A stretch of DNA of 37,935 bases from Nanobdellati archaeon (GTDB taxonomy: Archaea; EX4484-52; JAADEF01), in assembly GCA_015520895.1 (NCBI GenBank), contig WAPH01000009.1, forward strand, positions 1 to 37,935, written 5' to 3'. The position numbers were made by a program, and so were the translations under genes. Below, in pieces: positions 23,836-31,159 of the stretch. Under the pieces are notes generated by a model. That model saw nothing but the letters and a program-made list of their open reading frames with translations. It was not told the DNA's origin and made no database searches. The first letter of the stretch is position 1; each line of letters starts with the position of its first letter.

Positions 23836-24025
23836 ATCGCATTTAGAGGTGCTTTATAAAGTTATAGGAATAATTTTATTTTTAGTTGCGATTATAAATG
23901 CTTTGGAAAATATCTTTTATATTATACCTTATTTTACAAAAGCAGTCTTAATGTATTTTACAGGTTTTATGTTATTATTTTTGAGCAATTATTTTTTATA
24001 CGAAGTTAAAGAAAAAAGGCGATGA
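23828..24025 (+). CDS. Two-helix small membrane protein, unknown
   Basis: 65 residues: a short N-terminus (MNKSHLEVLYK), two membrane segments (about 11-28 and 33-56) and a charged C-terminus (EVKEKRR). ATG 23828 lies 8 nt inside the preceding gene and has a purine-rich GGGAGGG upstream; an earlier ATG at 23762 would overlap 74 nt and is unlikely. Same operon as its neighbours; no family recognised. Confidence 0.62.
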   Translation: MNKSHLEVLYKVIGIILFLVAIINALENIFYIIPYFTKAVLMYFTGFMLLFLSNYFLYEVKEKRR

Positions 24026-24028
24026 ATT

Positions 24029-24793
24029 ATGTGGAGCGATTTTGTATTTGGTGTACTATTACCTGCATCATTAATCGCACTTATAGTTGGATTAATTTAC
24101 AGAAGCAAACCTATGGCTTTAAGAAGTGCAGCTCTTTATTTTTTCATAGTAGGTGGTATAGAGTTAAGTAAAAGTATGAAATTGGCTTATGCACTTTTTA
24201 TTACTTCTTTAATAATTTTAGGAAGTATTTATCTTTTCACATTGAAAAAATATAATCTTTATTTAGCAACATTTTTTGCGATTTTAGTATTGCTGATATT
24301 AGGAGCTTACGTTTTTTGGAGTGATGTTTTAAAGTCTTCATATGTAATATCGAATGCTACTGCGTATTGTATGACAAAAGAGAAAATTTTATCTCCTACT
24401 ATCCCTCTTACATTAAAAGGTGATTATCCTTACGCGCCTTATCAACCAAATTATCCGTATTGCACTATAGAATTCGTAGAGTCTTATAAAGGGTATTTAC
24501 CTATTACTTCTCCTAACTATTATCTTCTAATAAATTACTCTTCTTACTCTTCAACTTACCCTCTTTATCCTTTTATTTCTTCAAATTCAAATAAAGATTT
24601 CTGGAAAGGATTTAAAAGTAAGGTATCTTTTAGGAAAGAGTTATACATAAAAGATAATTTCACAGAAGCAAAACTTTGTTATGATTGGGGAAATAAATAC
24701 TTTTTAGGTTATTTTGAATATTATGATTTAGATGAAAGAACTGAAAAAGATTTTTATAAGTGTTTACCAATTCGTATATCTTTTAAGAAATAG
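24029..24793 (+). CDS. Membrane protein with extracytoplasmic domain, unknown
   Basis: 254 residues. About four hydrophobic segments occupy residues 1-105, followed by an outside domain rich in Tyr, Pro and Ser (for example YPYAPYQPNYPYCTIE) with four cysteines at roughly even spacing that could form disulphides. It ends with KCLPIRISFKK. No family recognised. It starts 3 nt after the previous stop and closes the four-gene cluster. Its last 40 nt overlap the antiporter gene on the other strand. Confidence 0.7.
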   Translation: MWSDFVFGVLLPASLIALIVGLIYRSKPMALRSAALYFFIVGGIELSKSMKLAYALFITSLIILGSIYLFTLKKYNLYLATFFAILVLLILGAYVFWSDVLKSSYVISNATAYCMTKEKILSPTIPLTLKGDYPYAPYQPNYPYCTIEFVESYKGYLPITSPNYYLLINYSSYSSTYPLYPFISSNSNKDFWKGFKSKVSFRKELYIKDNFTEAKLCYDWGNKYFLGYFEYYDLDERTEKDFYKCLPIRISFKK

Positions 24794-25905
24794 CTTAGTA
24801 TTAATGTATTTATTATAGTTGCTAATACTGACGATGCCACTATAGCTGTGAATAATTCTTGTGTGATAATTTTATGTAGGAACAAATACTGTGCTATGAC
24901 TAATTCAGTTGAAAACCTTATAGAAGAACCAATACCTGCCAAAAAAGACATTTTCAATCCTAATTCATCTTTTAGGAAGATCATGCTGTTAGCTATTTTT
25001 GCTGCACTTGGTACTAAATAGAAAAGTAAGGTAAGATAAGGATACTTTACTATGCTACTCAGATTCATGTTGAAACCTACCCAACTAAAAAATAACACAC
25101 CAAAAAACCCATAACCAAATCCTTTGACCCCGTATTCTACTTTCTTAAATTTATATTCTGGTAGGATATGGCTGAGTAATATTCCGGCAAAAAATGCGCT
25201 TACGCTTTCAACACCACCAAAAGATCCTATTGCTAAGTATATGAAGAATATAGTAATGGATAAAAGGATATAATAGTCATATTCTCTTATGTCTTCTAGT
25301 TTATTTCTTAATCCATTGTATCTTATAAGTATGATCGTTAAAGCTGTTATGATTGTTATGGTTAAGAAAGGCATTATAATTGAGAAAATAGAAAGGGATG
25401 TAGTGGTTTTTGCTGCAACAATAATGGCTATGGACAAAGCAGCAACTTCGAAGATATCATCTAGAGTACCTATACCCACTAACAAAGATCCGAATTTTGT
25501 CTTTAAAAGACGGAATTCTTCTAATATCGGTACTAATATTGCTTCACCTATACAGTTAGCCACTATACCTATTATGAGAGCCACTTTTAAAGGATATCCC
25601 ATAAGTAAAAGAAGGGAAACCCATGCTATCATAGAGAATATTTGTATCCCAAAAGTTGTTTTGATAATAGCCTTTTTTAGTTGAAATATTTTATTAACGT
25701 CTATCTCCAGACCTATTAAAAAAAGCATGAAATACATACCTATTCTTCCTAAAGTACTTAAAGATTCAGGCCTTATTTCTGTTAAGTTCAGTATTATTCC
25801 TATGGCTAATGCTCCAAATAACCAATGTATTCTTATTTTTTCTAGTAGATATCCTAAAATAAGGCTAAATAAAAATATACTTGCTATTATAGTATATTCG
25901 TTCAT
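24754..25905 (-). CDS. CPA2-family monovalent cation/proton antiporter
   Basis: 383 residues, nearly all hydrophobic, with 11-12 predicted helices. The sequence GYLLEKIRIHWLFGALAIG near the start and MFLIGLEIDVNKI are typical of Kef/CPA2 exchangers. GIGTLDDIFEVAAL carries the paired acidic residues of the ion site, and GGVESVSAFFAGILLSHIL matches the second repeat. There is no C-terminal TrkA-N domain, so it is a bare transporter core. Probably Na+ or K+ for H+ exchange; ion not determinable. The 48-residue membrane protein gene lies 22 bp upstream. Overlaps the 24029 gene by 40 nt at the 3' ends. Confidence 0.88.
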   Translation of the reverse strand: MNEYTIIASIFLFSLILGYLLEKIRIHWLFGALAIGIILNLTEIRPESLSTLGRIGMYFMLFLIGLEIDVNKIFQLKKAIIKTTFGIQIFSMIAWVSLLLLMGYPLKVALIIGIVANCIGEAILVPILEEFRLLKTKFGSLLVGIGTLDDIFEVAALSIAIIVAAKTTTSLSIFSIIMPFLTITIITALTIILIRYNGLRNKLEDIREYDYYILLSITIFFIYLAIGSFGGVESVSAFFAGILLSHILPEYKFKKVEYGVKGFGYGFFGVLFFSWVGFNMNLSSIVKYPYLTLLFYLVPSAAKIANSMIFLKDELGLKMSFLAGIGSSIRFSTELVIAQYLFLHKIITQELFTAIVASSVLATIINTLILSYFLKDIRIGKHL

Positions 25906-25926
25906 AATTTTATTTTATATAATCGT

Positions 25927-26073
25927 TTATATATTATTTTTTCTTTTTTTACTTCCTTTGTAAAATTTGTCCATATAATGTAATTTAGATTCTCTCGTAA
26001 GATAGCAGTATAAAAAGATTACGCCCCCCACTATTACACCCAATATTAAAGAGATTATTATCTCTTTTATCAC
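25927..26073 (-). CDS. 48-residue single-helix membrane protein
   Basis: Begins with GTG, preceded by GGTGA and GGGAA. The product has one hydrophobic helix (IIISLILGVIVGGVIFLYCYL, about residues 5-25) and a strongly basic tail (KGSKKRKN), implying a cytoplasmic C-terminus. It lies 22 bp upstream of the antiporter on the same strand and could be a small regulatory subunit of it. This is inference from position. No homologue recognised; the ORF could be fortuitous but has a sensible composition. Confidence 0.5.
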   Translation of the reverse strand: MIKEIIISLILGVIVGGVIFLYCYLTRESKLHYMDKFYKGSKKRKNNI

Positions 26074-26138
26074 TTCCCGCTCACCAATTATACTATTTTT
26101 AACTAATCTATTTAAATATTTCTATCATACTTAGAGTT

Positions 26139-26807
26139 ATGACTATCTTAAAGGAATTAATAAAGGACAAAGAATTTTTACCAGGCGTTTTACACGGTAT
26201 CTATGGAAAAGCGGGAACTGGTAAAACAACTTTATGTATGCATATTACTTCCCATTATTTAAATAAAAGTAAAGATGTGATTGTTATTGACACTGAACAC
26301 GGATTTTTTATGGAAAGGTTATTACAGATTCATAAACATGAAGAATCTTTGGAGAATGTTCATATAAAAAAAGTGCTGGAACTTCATGAATTAAGATCTA
26401 CAATCAGTAATCTAAAAAAATATGTGGAAGATAAACATTTAAATTTAGGTGTGATTATTGTTGATTCCTTGAGTAATCCTTATCGTGTTGAACTTAAGGA
26501 TCAGCGTAATATATGGGAAATAAACAAAGCAATGAGTAGTAGTGTTTTTGCCTTAAGAAAACTTGCTTTAAATCTTAATATTCCTGTAGTAGCAACTCAT
26601 CAGGTTTATACTGATTTTGAAACTGGAGAAGTTGAAATTGTAGGGAGAGATCTTGTAAAATATGATTTTAAAGTAATGATGGGTATTGAGAAGGAGGAAG
26701 AAAAAAGGATTATATCTTTGCAAAGACATCCGTTTCTTAAACCTTCCAAAATAGAGGTGGTTATAGAAGAAGATGGTTTTAAAAAGAAAAGTTTTAAAAT
26801 ATTTTGA
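26139..26807 (+). CDS. radB: RadB, RecA/Rad51-family protein
   Basis: 222-residue recombinase paralogue lacking the N-terminal helix-hairpin-helix domain of RadA. Walker A is GKAGTGKTT (23-31), Walker B is VIIVDSLS, and the ATHQVY segment corresponds to the L2-side motif. RadB is thought to assist RadA-dependent repair. TTTAAA at 26111-26116 is 25.5 nt from the ATG, so the gene is probably leaderless. elp3 follows one base after the stop, forming an operon. Confidence 0.9.
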   Translation: MTILKELIKDKEFLPGVLHGIYGKAGTGKTTLCMHITSHYLNKSKDVIVIDTEHGFFMERLLQIHKHEESLENVHIKKVLELHELRSTISNLKKYVEDKHLNLGVIIVDSLSNPYRVELKDQRNIWEINKAMSSSVFALRKLALNLNIPVVATHQVYTDFETGEVEIVGRDLVKYDFKVMMGIEKEEEKRIISLQRHPFLKPSKIEVVIEEDGFKKKSFKIF

Positions 26808-26808
26808 T

Positions 26809-28377
26809 ATGAGCGAGATTTTAGAAAAAGCGGCTCGAGAAATTATAGAAAAAATTAAAGATCTTGATGAAGAAAAGATAAATTCAAAAGTATTAAGTAA
26901 TTTAAAAAGAGAAGTATCGAAGAAATATGGTCTAAAAATGCTTATTAAAAATTCTACCATATTAGAATATGTTAAACCCCAAGAATACGAGTTCTTAAGA
27001 AGAGTTTTACAACTAAAAAAAGCGAGAAGCATATCTGGTGTGGTGGTTATAGCAGTGATGCTACCTCCTTCTCCTTGTCCAGGTCAGTGTATTTATTGTC
27101 CTTCAAGTTCTAATGCTCCTAAGTCATATACTGGTAAGGAACCCGCTGCTTTAAGAGCCAAAATGTTTGAGTTTGACGCATATAGGCAAGTAAAAGGAAG
27201 ACTAAAACAATTAGAGGTCATAGGCCATCACACAGATAAAGTGGAGATAATAGTTATGGGAGGTACTTTTCTTGCTCAGCCATTAAAGTTTCAGTATGAT
27301 TTTATTAAGAGCATATATGATGCATTAAATGATAAAATTGCAAAGGATTTAGTTACTGCTATTAGATGGAACGAAACTGCTAAACATAGATGTGTAGGGT
27401 TAACTATAGAAACTCGCCCTGACTATTCTAAACCTCAGCATATAGATTTGATGTTGACGTATGGAGCCACACGTGTTGAACTAGGTGTTCAGGTTTTGAA
27501 CGAGAGATTACTAAAAAAAATAAAACGCGGACATACATTACAGGATGTGGTAGATGCAACCCGTTTATTAAAGGATTCTGCATATAAAATAGCATACCAT
27601 ATGATGCCCGGATTTCAATCTTACGAAAAAGATATTAAGATGTTTAAGAAACTTTTCCAAGATACTCGTTTCAGACCTGATATGCTTAAAATATACCCTG
27701 TTTTGGTTGTTAAAGGTACAGAACTTTATGAGATGTGGAAAAAGGGAGAATACGTTCCATTAAGTGATGAAGAAGCAGCAAATCTAATAGCAGAGGCTTA
27801 TAAGTATATTCCTGAGTGGGTTAGAGTTATGAGAGTACAACGTGATATACCTGCAGATGCAATAGATGCAGGAGTAAGAAGAAGCAATCTTCGTGAATTA
27901 GTTATGGAAAAAATAAAAGAGAAAGGTATTAGGTGTAGAGAGATAAGGTGTAGAGAAGCAGGTCATAAATGGTTAAAGGAGCGAAAGATACCTAAAAATA
28001 TGGAATTTGTGTTAAGAAGATATAAAGCATCTTATGGGCATGAGTATTTTCTAAGTTTAGAAGATATAGAGCAGGACATTTTAGTAGGGTATCTGAGAGC
28101 GCGTATACCTTATAAGCCTTACCGTGTTGAATTAGATTCTGATACTTTGTTAATTAGAGAGCTAAAAGTTGTGGGTACTGCTTTACCTTTAGGTAAAAAA
28201 GAAAATGTAAGTTTTCAGCATAAAGGTATAGGTAGGAAACTGATGAATTATGCAGAAGCTCTCGCTAGAGATAAAGGTATGCATAGGGTTGCAGTGATTT
28301 CTGCTGTAGGTACTCGAGAGTATTATCGAAAATTGGGATATAAATTATTAGGACCATATATGGTAAAAGATTTATAG
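26809..28377 (+). CDS. elp3: Elp3-like tRNA uridine-34 carboxymethyltransferase
   Basis: 522 residues. Radical SAM domain with iron-sulphur cysteines C90, C94, C97 (PCPGQCIYCPSS), preceded by the Elp3 N-terminal region, then the core VGLTIETRPDYSKP and GVRRSNLRELV. The C-terminal acetyltransferase domain (about 390-522) has acetyl-CoA motif QHKGIGRKLM and ends YYRKLGYKLLGPYMVK. Archaeal Elp3 forms the cm5U precursor at tRNA position 34. ATG 26809, right after the radB stop, is preferred; 26773 would overlap radB by 35 nt. Confidence 0.95.
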   Translation: MSEILEKAAREIIEKIKDLDEEKINSKVLSNLKREVSKKYGLKMLIKNSTILEYVKPQEYEFLRRVLQLKKARSISGVVVIAVMLPPSPCPGQCIYCPSSSNAPKSYTGKEPAALRAKMFEFDAYRQVKGRLKQLEVIGHHTDKVEIIVMGGTFLAQPLKFQYDFIKSIYDALNDKIAKDLVTAIRWNETAKHRCVGLTIETRPDYSKPQHIDLMLTYGATRVELGVQVLNERLLKKIKRGHTLQDVVDATRLLKDSAYKIAYHMMPGFQSYEKDIKMFKKLFQDTRFRPDMLKIYPVLVVKGTELYEMWKKGEYVPLSDEEAANLIAEAYKYIPEWVRVMRVQRDIPADAIDAGVRRSNLRELVMEKIKEKGIRCREIRCREAGHKWLKERKIPKNMEFVLRRYKASYGHEYFLSLEDIEQDILVGYLRARIPYKPYRVELDSDTLLIRELKVVGTALPLGKKENVSFQHKGIGRKLMNYAEALARDKGMHRVAVISAVGTREYYRKLGYKLLGPYMVKDL

Positions 28378-28397
28378 AAATAAAAAGAAAGGGAGAT

Positions 28398-29057
28398 TTA
28401 GATTTTCTTATGGCAGAACCACCAATCGAAACACTCAATTTCTCCTTTCTTTGCAGCTTCTAATCTTTTCTCCTTTTCTTCTACGGATGCTGCAGGTGGT
28501 ATGATTGCGTGATCTCCTACTAATTCGTTTTCAGGCCATTTATGTGGTAAAGCTACTTTTTTCTCGTCTATTATTTGCAACCCTTTTACCATTCTTACTA
28601 TCTCATCTACATCTCTGCCTAATTCTAAAGGATAATAGAGAATAGCTCTTACAACGCCTTTAGGATCTATGATGAATACTGCTCTCACTGCATTGGTTTT
28701 ACTTGCAGATTCTTGTAGCATTCCTAATCTTATTGCTACATCACCTTTTGGATCTGCAATTATGGGGAATTCTATTTCTATTCCTAATTTTTCTTTAATC
28801 CATTCTTCCCATTTTATATGAGAAAATACTTGGTCTATGGACAAACCTAAAAGTTCGGTATTTAACTCTTTAAACTTTTCATATCTTTTTTGAAATGCTA
28901 CGAACTCGGTTGTACAAACCGGCGTAAAGTCTGCAGGATGGCTAAATAAAACAAGCCATTTTCCTTTGTAATCTTCAGGCAATTTCTTCACACCTTTCGT
29001 TGTAACTACTTCCATTTCAGGGAACTTCTCACCAATTAAAGGTATTCTGTTTTCCAT
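28398..29057 (-). CDS. Peroxiredoxin, Prx6-like archaeal type
   Basis: 219 residues. The peroxidatic cysteine is C48 in ADFTPVCTTEF. C209 and C215 near the C-terminus (CFDWWFC) match the two additional cysteines of the Aeropyrum-type thioredoxin peroxidase, where they resolve the disulphide. Reduces hydrogen peroxide and alkyl hydroperoxides in the cytoplasm. The ATG has GAGGTGAT 5 nt upstream; GTG 29066 lies inside that site. It follows the small winged-helix gene by 13 bp in the same direction. Confidence 0.94.
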   Translation of the reverse strand: MENRIPLIGEKFPEMEVVTTKGVKKLPEDYKGKWLVLFSHPADFTPVCTTEFVAFQKRYEKFKELNTELLGLSIDQVFSHIKWEEWIKEKLGIEIEFPIIADPKGDVAIRLGMLQESASKTNAVRAVFIIDPKGVVRAILYYPLELGRDVDEIVRMVKGLQIIDEKKVALPHKWPENELVGDHAIIPPAASVEEKEKRLEAAKKGEIECFDWWFCHKKI

Positions 29058-29070
29058 TTTTATCACCTCA

Positions 29071-29250
29071 TTATTTTGCTTTGTAATAGCATCTTTTCGG
29101 ACTATAAACTTTGCCTTCTTTTTGAAGTTCTTTTATTATTTTACTTACTTCTTTGCTATCCAATCCTGTTACTTTTGCAATCTCTCCGGATCTCATTTCT
29201 TTACCTTCTTTTTTCATAACCTCTAAGACTAAGGTTTTTTTATCTTCCAT
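29071..29250 (-). CDS. Small winged-helix DNA-binding protein
   Basis: 59 residues forming one helix-turn-helix: RSGEIAKVTGLDSKEVSKIIKELQKEGKV, then a wing (YSPKRCYYKAK). A single Cys near the C-terminus (C54) could sense oxidants. The gene is immediately upstream of the peroxiredoxin, so it is a likely regulator of that operon. This is inferred from context. ATG 29250 has AAGGTGA 4 nt before it. Confidence 0.83.
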   Translation of the reverse strand: MEDKKTLVLEVMKKEGKEMRSGEIAKVTGLDSKEVSKIIKELQKEGKVYSPKRCYYKAK

Positions 29251-29335
29251 ATTTTTCACCTTTATGATGAGAAGGTTAAAATTTAATATTAATAGGTACG
29301 ATAACCTTTAAAAAATTAACTGCTATAGTAATAAT

Positions 29336-29758
29336 ATGGTTCGTATTTCGGACATAGATTTAATTAAGGAATTAAAAAAGAATGCAAGAGTGTCATTTAC
29401 GGAGTTAGCTCGTAAATATGGAGTGAGTGAAGCAGCAATTAGGAAAAAAGTAAATAAACTTACAAATAAAGGTATAATTAAGAGATTTACCTTAGAGCTC
29501 GATATGAAAAAAATAGGATATGATGTAGAAGCCTTAATAGGAGTAGATACTTTGCCAGAAAAACTCATGAGTGTGATAGACGATTTAAAGGAAGATGAGG
29601 CTATTGAGAATCTTTATGCATCTGCCGGAGACCACATGATTCTTGTCCATATTTATTTCAAAAGCGATGAGGAATTAAGAAAATATGTGAGAAATTTGGA
29701 GAGTAAAGAGGGTATAACTAAAGTATGCCCTGCTATCATATTAAGTAAAATAAAATAG
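29336..29758 (+). CDS. Lrp/AsnC-family transcription regulator
   Basis: 140 residues. The N-terminal helix-turn-helix (DIDLIKELKKNARVSFTELARKYGVSEAAIRKKVNKL) and the C-terminal RAM/AsnC ligand domain (GYDVEALIGVD through YASAGDHMILVHI) are both complete. Members respond to amino acids or redox metabolites. Leaderless by TTTAAA at 29307-29312, centred 26.5 nt upstream. Divergent from the winged-helix/peroxiredoxin pair across about 85 bp, so it may control that promoter. The stop abuts the convergent gene with zero gap. Confidence 0.92.
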   Translation: MVRISDIDLIKELKKNARVSFTELARKYGVSEAAIRKKVNKLTNKGIIKRFTLELDMKKIGYDVEALIGVDTLPEKLMSVIDDLKEDEAIENLYASAGDHMILVHIYFKSDEELRKYVRNLESKEGITKVCPAIILSKIK

Positions 29759-30136
29759 TTATATTGAATAAGGGTTGTGTTCAACGTAAATAGTATTTTT
29801 AGGTTTTAATTTAGGATCGAATTCTTCCTTTACGAGTTTAAATAAAGTGTTAGGATCATTTTCCCATTGAATCTCTACATAATTATTCGAAGGGTTTTTA
29901 AAATCATGTAGTATTGTGATGATTGCATTACCGTATGTTGGATGTACAACTCTATATTCTTTTACAGAGATGTGTGCATGTATGTTGTTTGTGTATTGGC
30001 TACAAGTCATGTTTATTAAACCTTCTTTTCCCAGCTCCGTGATAATGCTTTCTATTATATTTACGTTTACAGGATTATAAATACATTTTAGAGGTATTGT
30101 CGATCTTTTATTAACATATATTTCTTTGCTTATCAT
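29759..30136 (-). CDS. Hypothetical protein downstream of L14e
   Basis: 125 residues, soluble, mixed alpha/beta. I do not recognise it. The central HIHAHISVKEYRVVHPTYGNAIITI looks like paired strands, and the C-terminus has FKLVKEEFDPKLKP. It sits 43 bp behind L14e in the same direction, where many archaea carry cbf5/truB; it is not Cbf5. The distance leaves open whether it belongs to the ribosomal operon. No strong ribosome-binding site is visible. Confidence 0.68.
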   Translation of the reverse strand: MISKEIYVNKRSTIPLKCIYNPVNVNIIESIITELGKEGLINMTCSQYTNNIHAHISVKEYRVVHPTYGNAIITILHDFKNPSNNYVEIQWENDPNTLFKLVKEEFDPKLKPKNTIYVEHNPYSI

Positions 30137-30179
30137 GGTGTCACTAGATAATAGTTAATCCGTTATATTTAAAAAATTT

Positions 30180-30434
30180 TTAGATTTTTATTCTTTTACC
30201 CCATTTTATTTCCTTGATCGTATTAATTATTTCTTTTGCATCTTTTACTTTAGATTCTTCTATTTTATAAGGTAGTGGTGCTACGTGTTTTATATTACTT
30301 TTCTTTTCTTTTAACACATCTCCTTTTAGTATTATCCCTATTTTCACAAACCCTTCTTCATTTTTTTCCAATATTACTGCAGGATAACCGGCAAATCTTC
30401 CATTAAGTTTTACTACGACTTGTCCTACCTCCAC
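30180..30434 (-). CDS. rpl14e: Ribosomal protein L14e
   Basis: 84 residues of the KOW-like L14e/L6e/L27e group: EVGQVVVKLNGRFAGYPAVILEK, then GDVLKEKKSNIKHVAPLPYKIE. Large-subunit protein. The start is ambiguous: GTG 30434 has GGTGA 5 nt upstream and gives the canonical MEVGQ beginning; GTG 30443 and TTG 30446 overlap the L34e stop. Last recognisable ribosomal gene of the operon. Confidence 0.9.
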   Translation of the reverse strand: MEVGQVVVKLNGRFAGYPAVILEKNEEGFVKIGIILKGDVLKEKKSNIKHVAPLPYKIEESKVKDAKEIINTIKEIKWGKRIKI

Positions 30435-30435
30435 A

Positions 30436-30714
30436 TCACTCACCAATCATTGTTTTTAATTTTTTTAATAATCGCGATTTTAAACCTTTTGGGCTTAACA
30501 CACCCCCATAATAACGAGTAGGTCTTTTCTCTGTTTTAGCATAATTCCTGAGTTTTCTTTTCCTGCCGTAGGCAGTGCCATTAAGTACTTTTTTTGTTTC
30601 AGGGCATCGTGGTTTATTTACTTCTTTTTTTCTAAATATTATGCCTGTAATACCTGATGGCAATTTTCTTTTTTTCTTTACTATTTTTGTACTTCTTAAA
30701 TGCCTTTTTACCAT
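30436..30714 (-). CDS. rpl34e: Ribosomal protein L34e (zinc-site residues lost)
   Basis: 92 residues, strongly basic. KPRCPETKKVLNG and KRPTRYYGGVLSPKGLKS align with the two halves of archaeal L34e, but of the usual two CxxC-type pairs only one cysteine remains, so the zinc ribbon cannot form as usual. GGTGA lies before the ATG. It sits between the EMC3-like gene and L14e, as in other archaea, although the cmk gene often found after it is absent. Confidence 0.9.
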   Translation of the reverse strand: MVKRHLRSTKIVKKKRKLPSGITGIIFRKKEVNKPRCPETKKVLNGTAYGRKRKLRNYAKTEKRPTRYYGGVLSPKGLKSRLLKKLKTMIGE

Positions 30715-30732
30715 AGGCTCACCACATTTTAT

Positions 30733-31149
30733 TTAATATGATATCTTTAAAAGTCTTTTTATTAAAAGAGAAAAAAGGATTGCATAAAAAATGTACATCC
30801 CTAGCCATCCGACTTTGTCTCCTATCCATGGCAAACTAAACGGAAGTTTAACTGTGAATCCATTAAGCCATTTTTTTAATAACCAAAAAACTGGTATGAT
30901 AAATAACGCGTTATAAATAAAGGATCTCATCGAATATTGGAGTTGCTCTTTGATTAATGCATTTTGTTCATCCATTATTTTCTTCATAGTATCTATATCA
31001 TTCTTTTTTTCTTTCATTTTCTTTCGAAGTTTATCCATTCTTTCTTTTATAGCTTTCATTTTATGCTGATCTGTAGTATACTTTATTATTAAATTAGATC
31101 CTAAGGATATAAAGAAACTTGATCCTACAAGAATTAACATATTATCCAT
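30733..31149 (-). CDS. EMC3/DUF106 family membrane insertase-like protein
   Basis: 138 residues with a membrane helix at the N-terminus, a charged cytoplasmic coiled hairpin (about 28-70, KERMDKLRKKMKEKKNDIDTMK), and two further helices (about 78-97 and 112-130). This is the archaeal YidC/Oxa1-superfamily arrangement (DUF106), structurally related to EMC3. It neighbours secY in most archaea, but here without the intervening adk gene. Expected to assist insertion of membrane proteins. GAGGTGAT precedes the ATG. Confidence 0.88.
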   Translation of the reverse strand: MDNMLILVGSSFFISLGSNLIIKYTTDQHKMKAIKERMDKLRKKMKEKKNDIDTMKKIMDEQNALIKEQLQYSMRSFIYNALFIIPVFWLLKKWLNGFTVKLPFSLPWIGDKVGWLGMYIFYAILFSLLIKRLLKISY

Positions 31150-31159
31150 TTTATCACCT

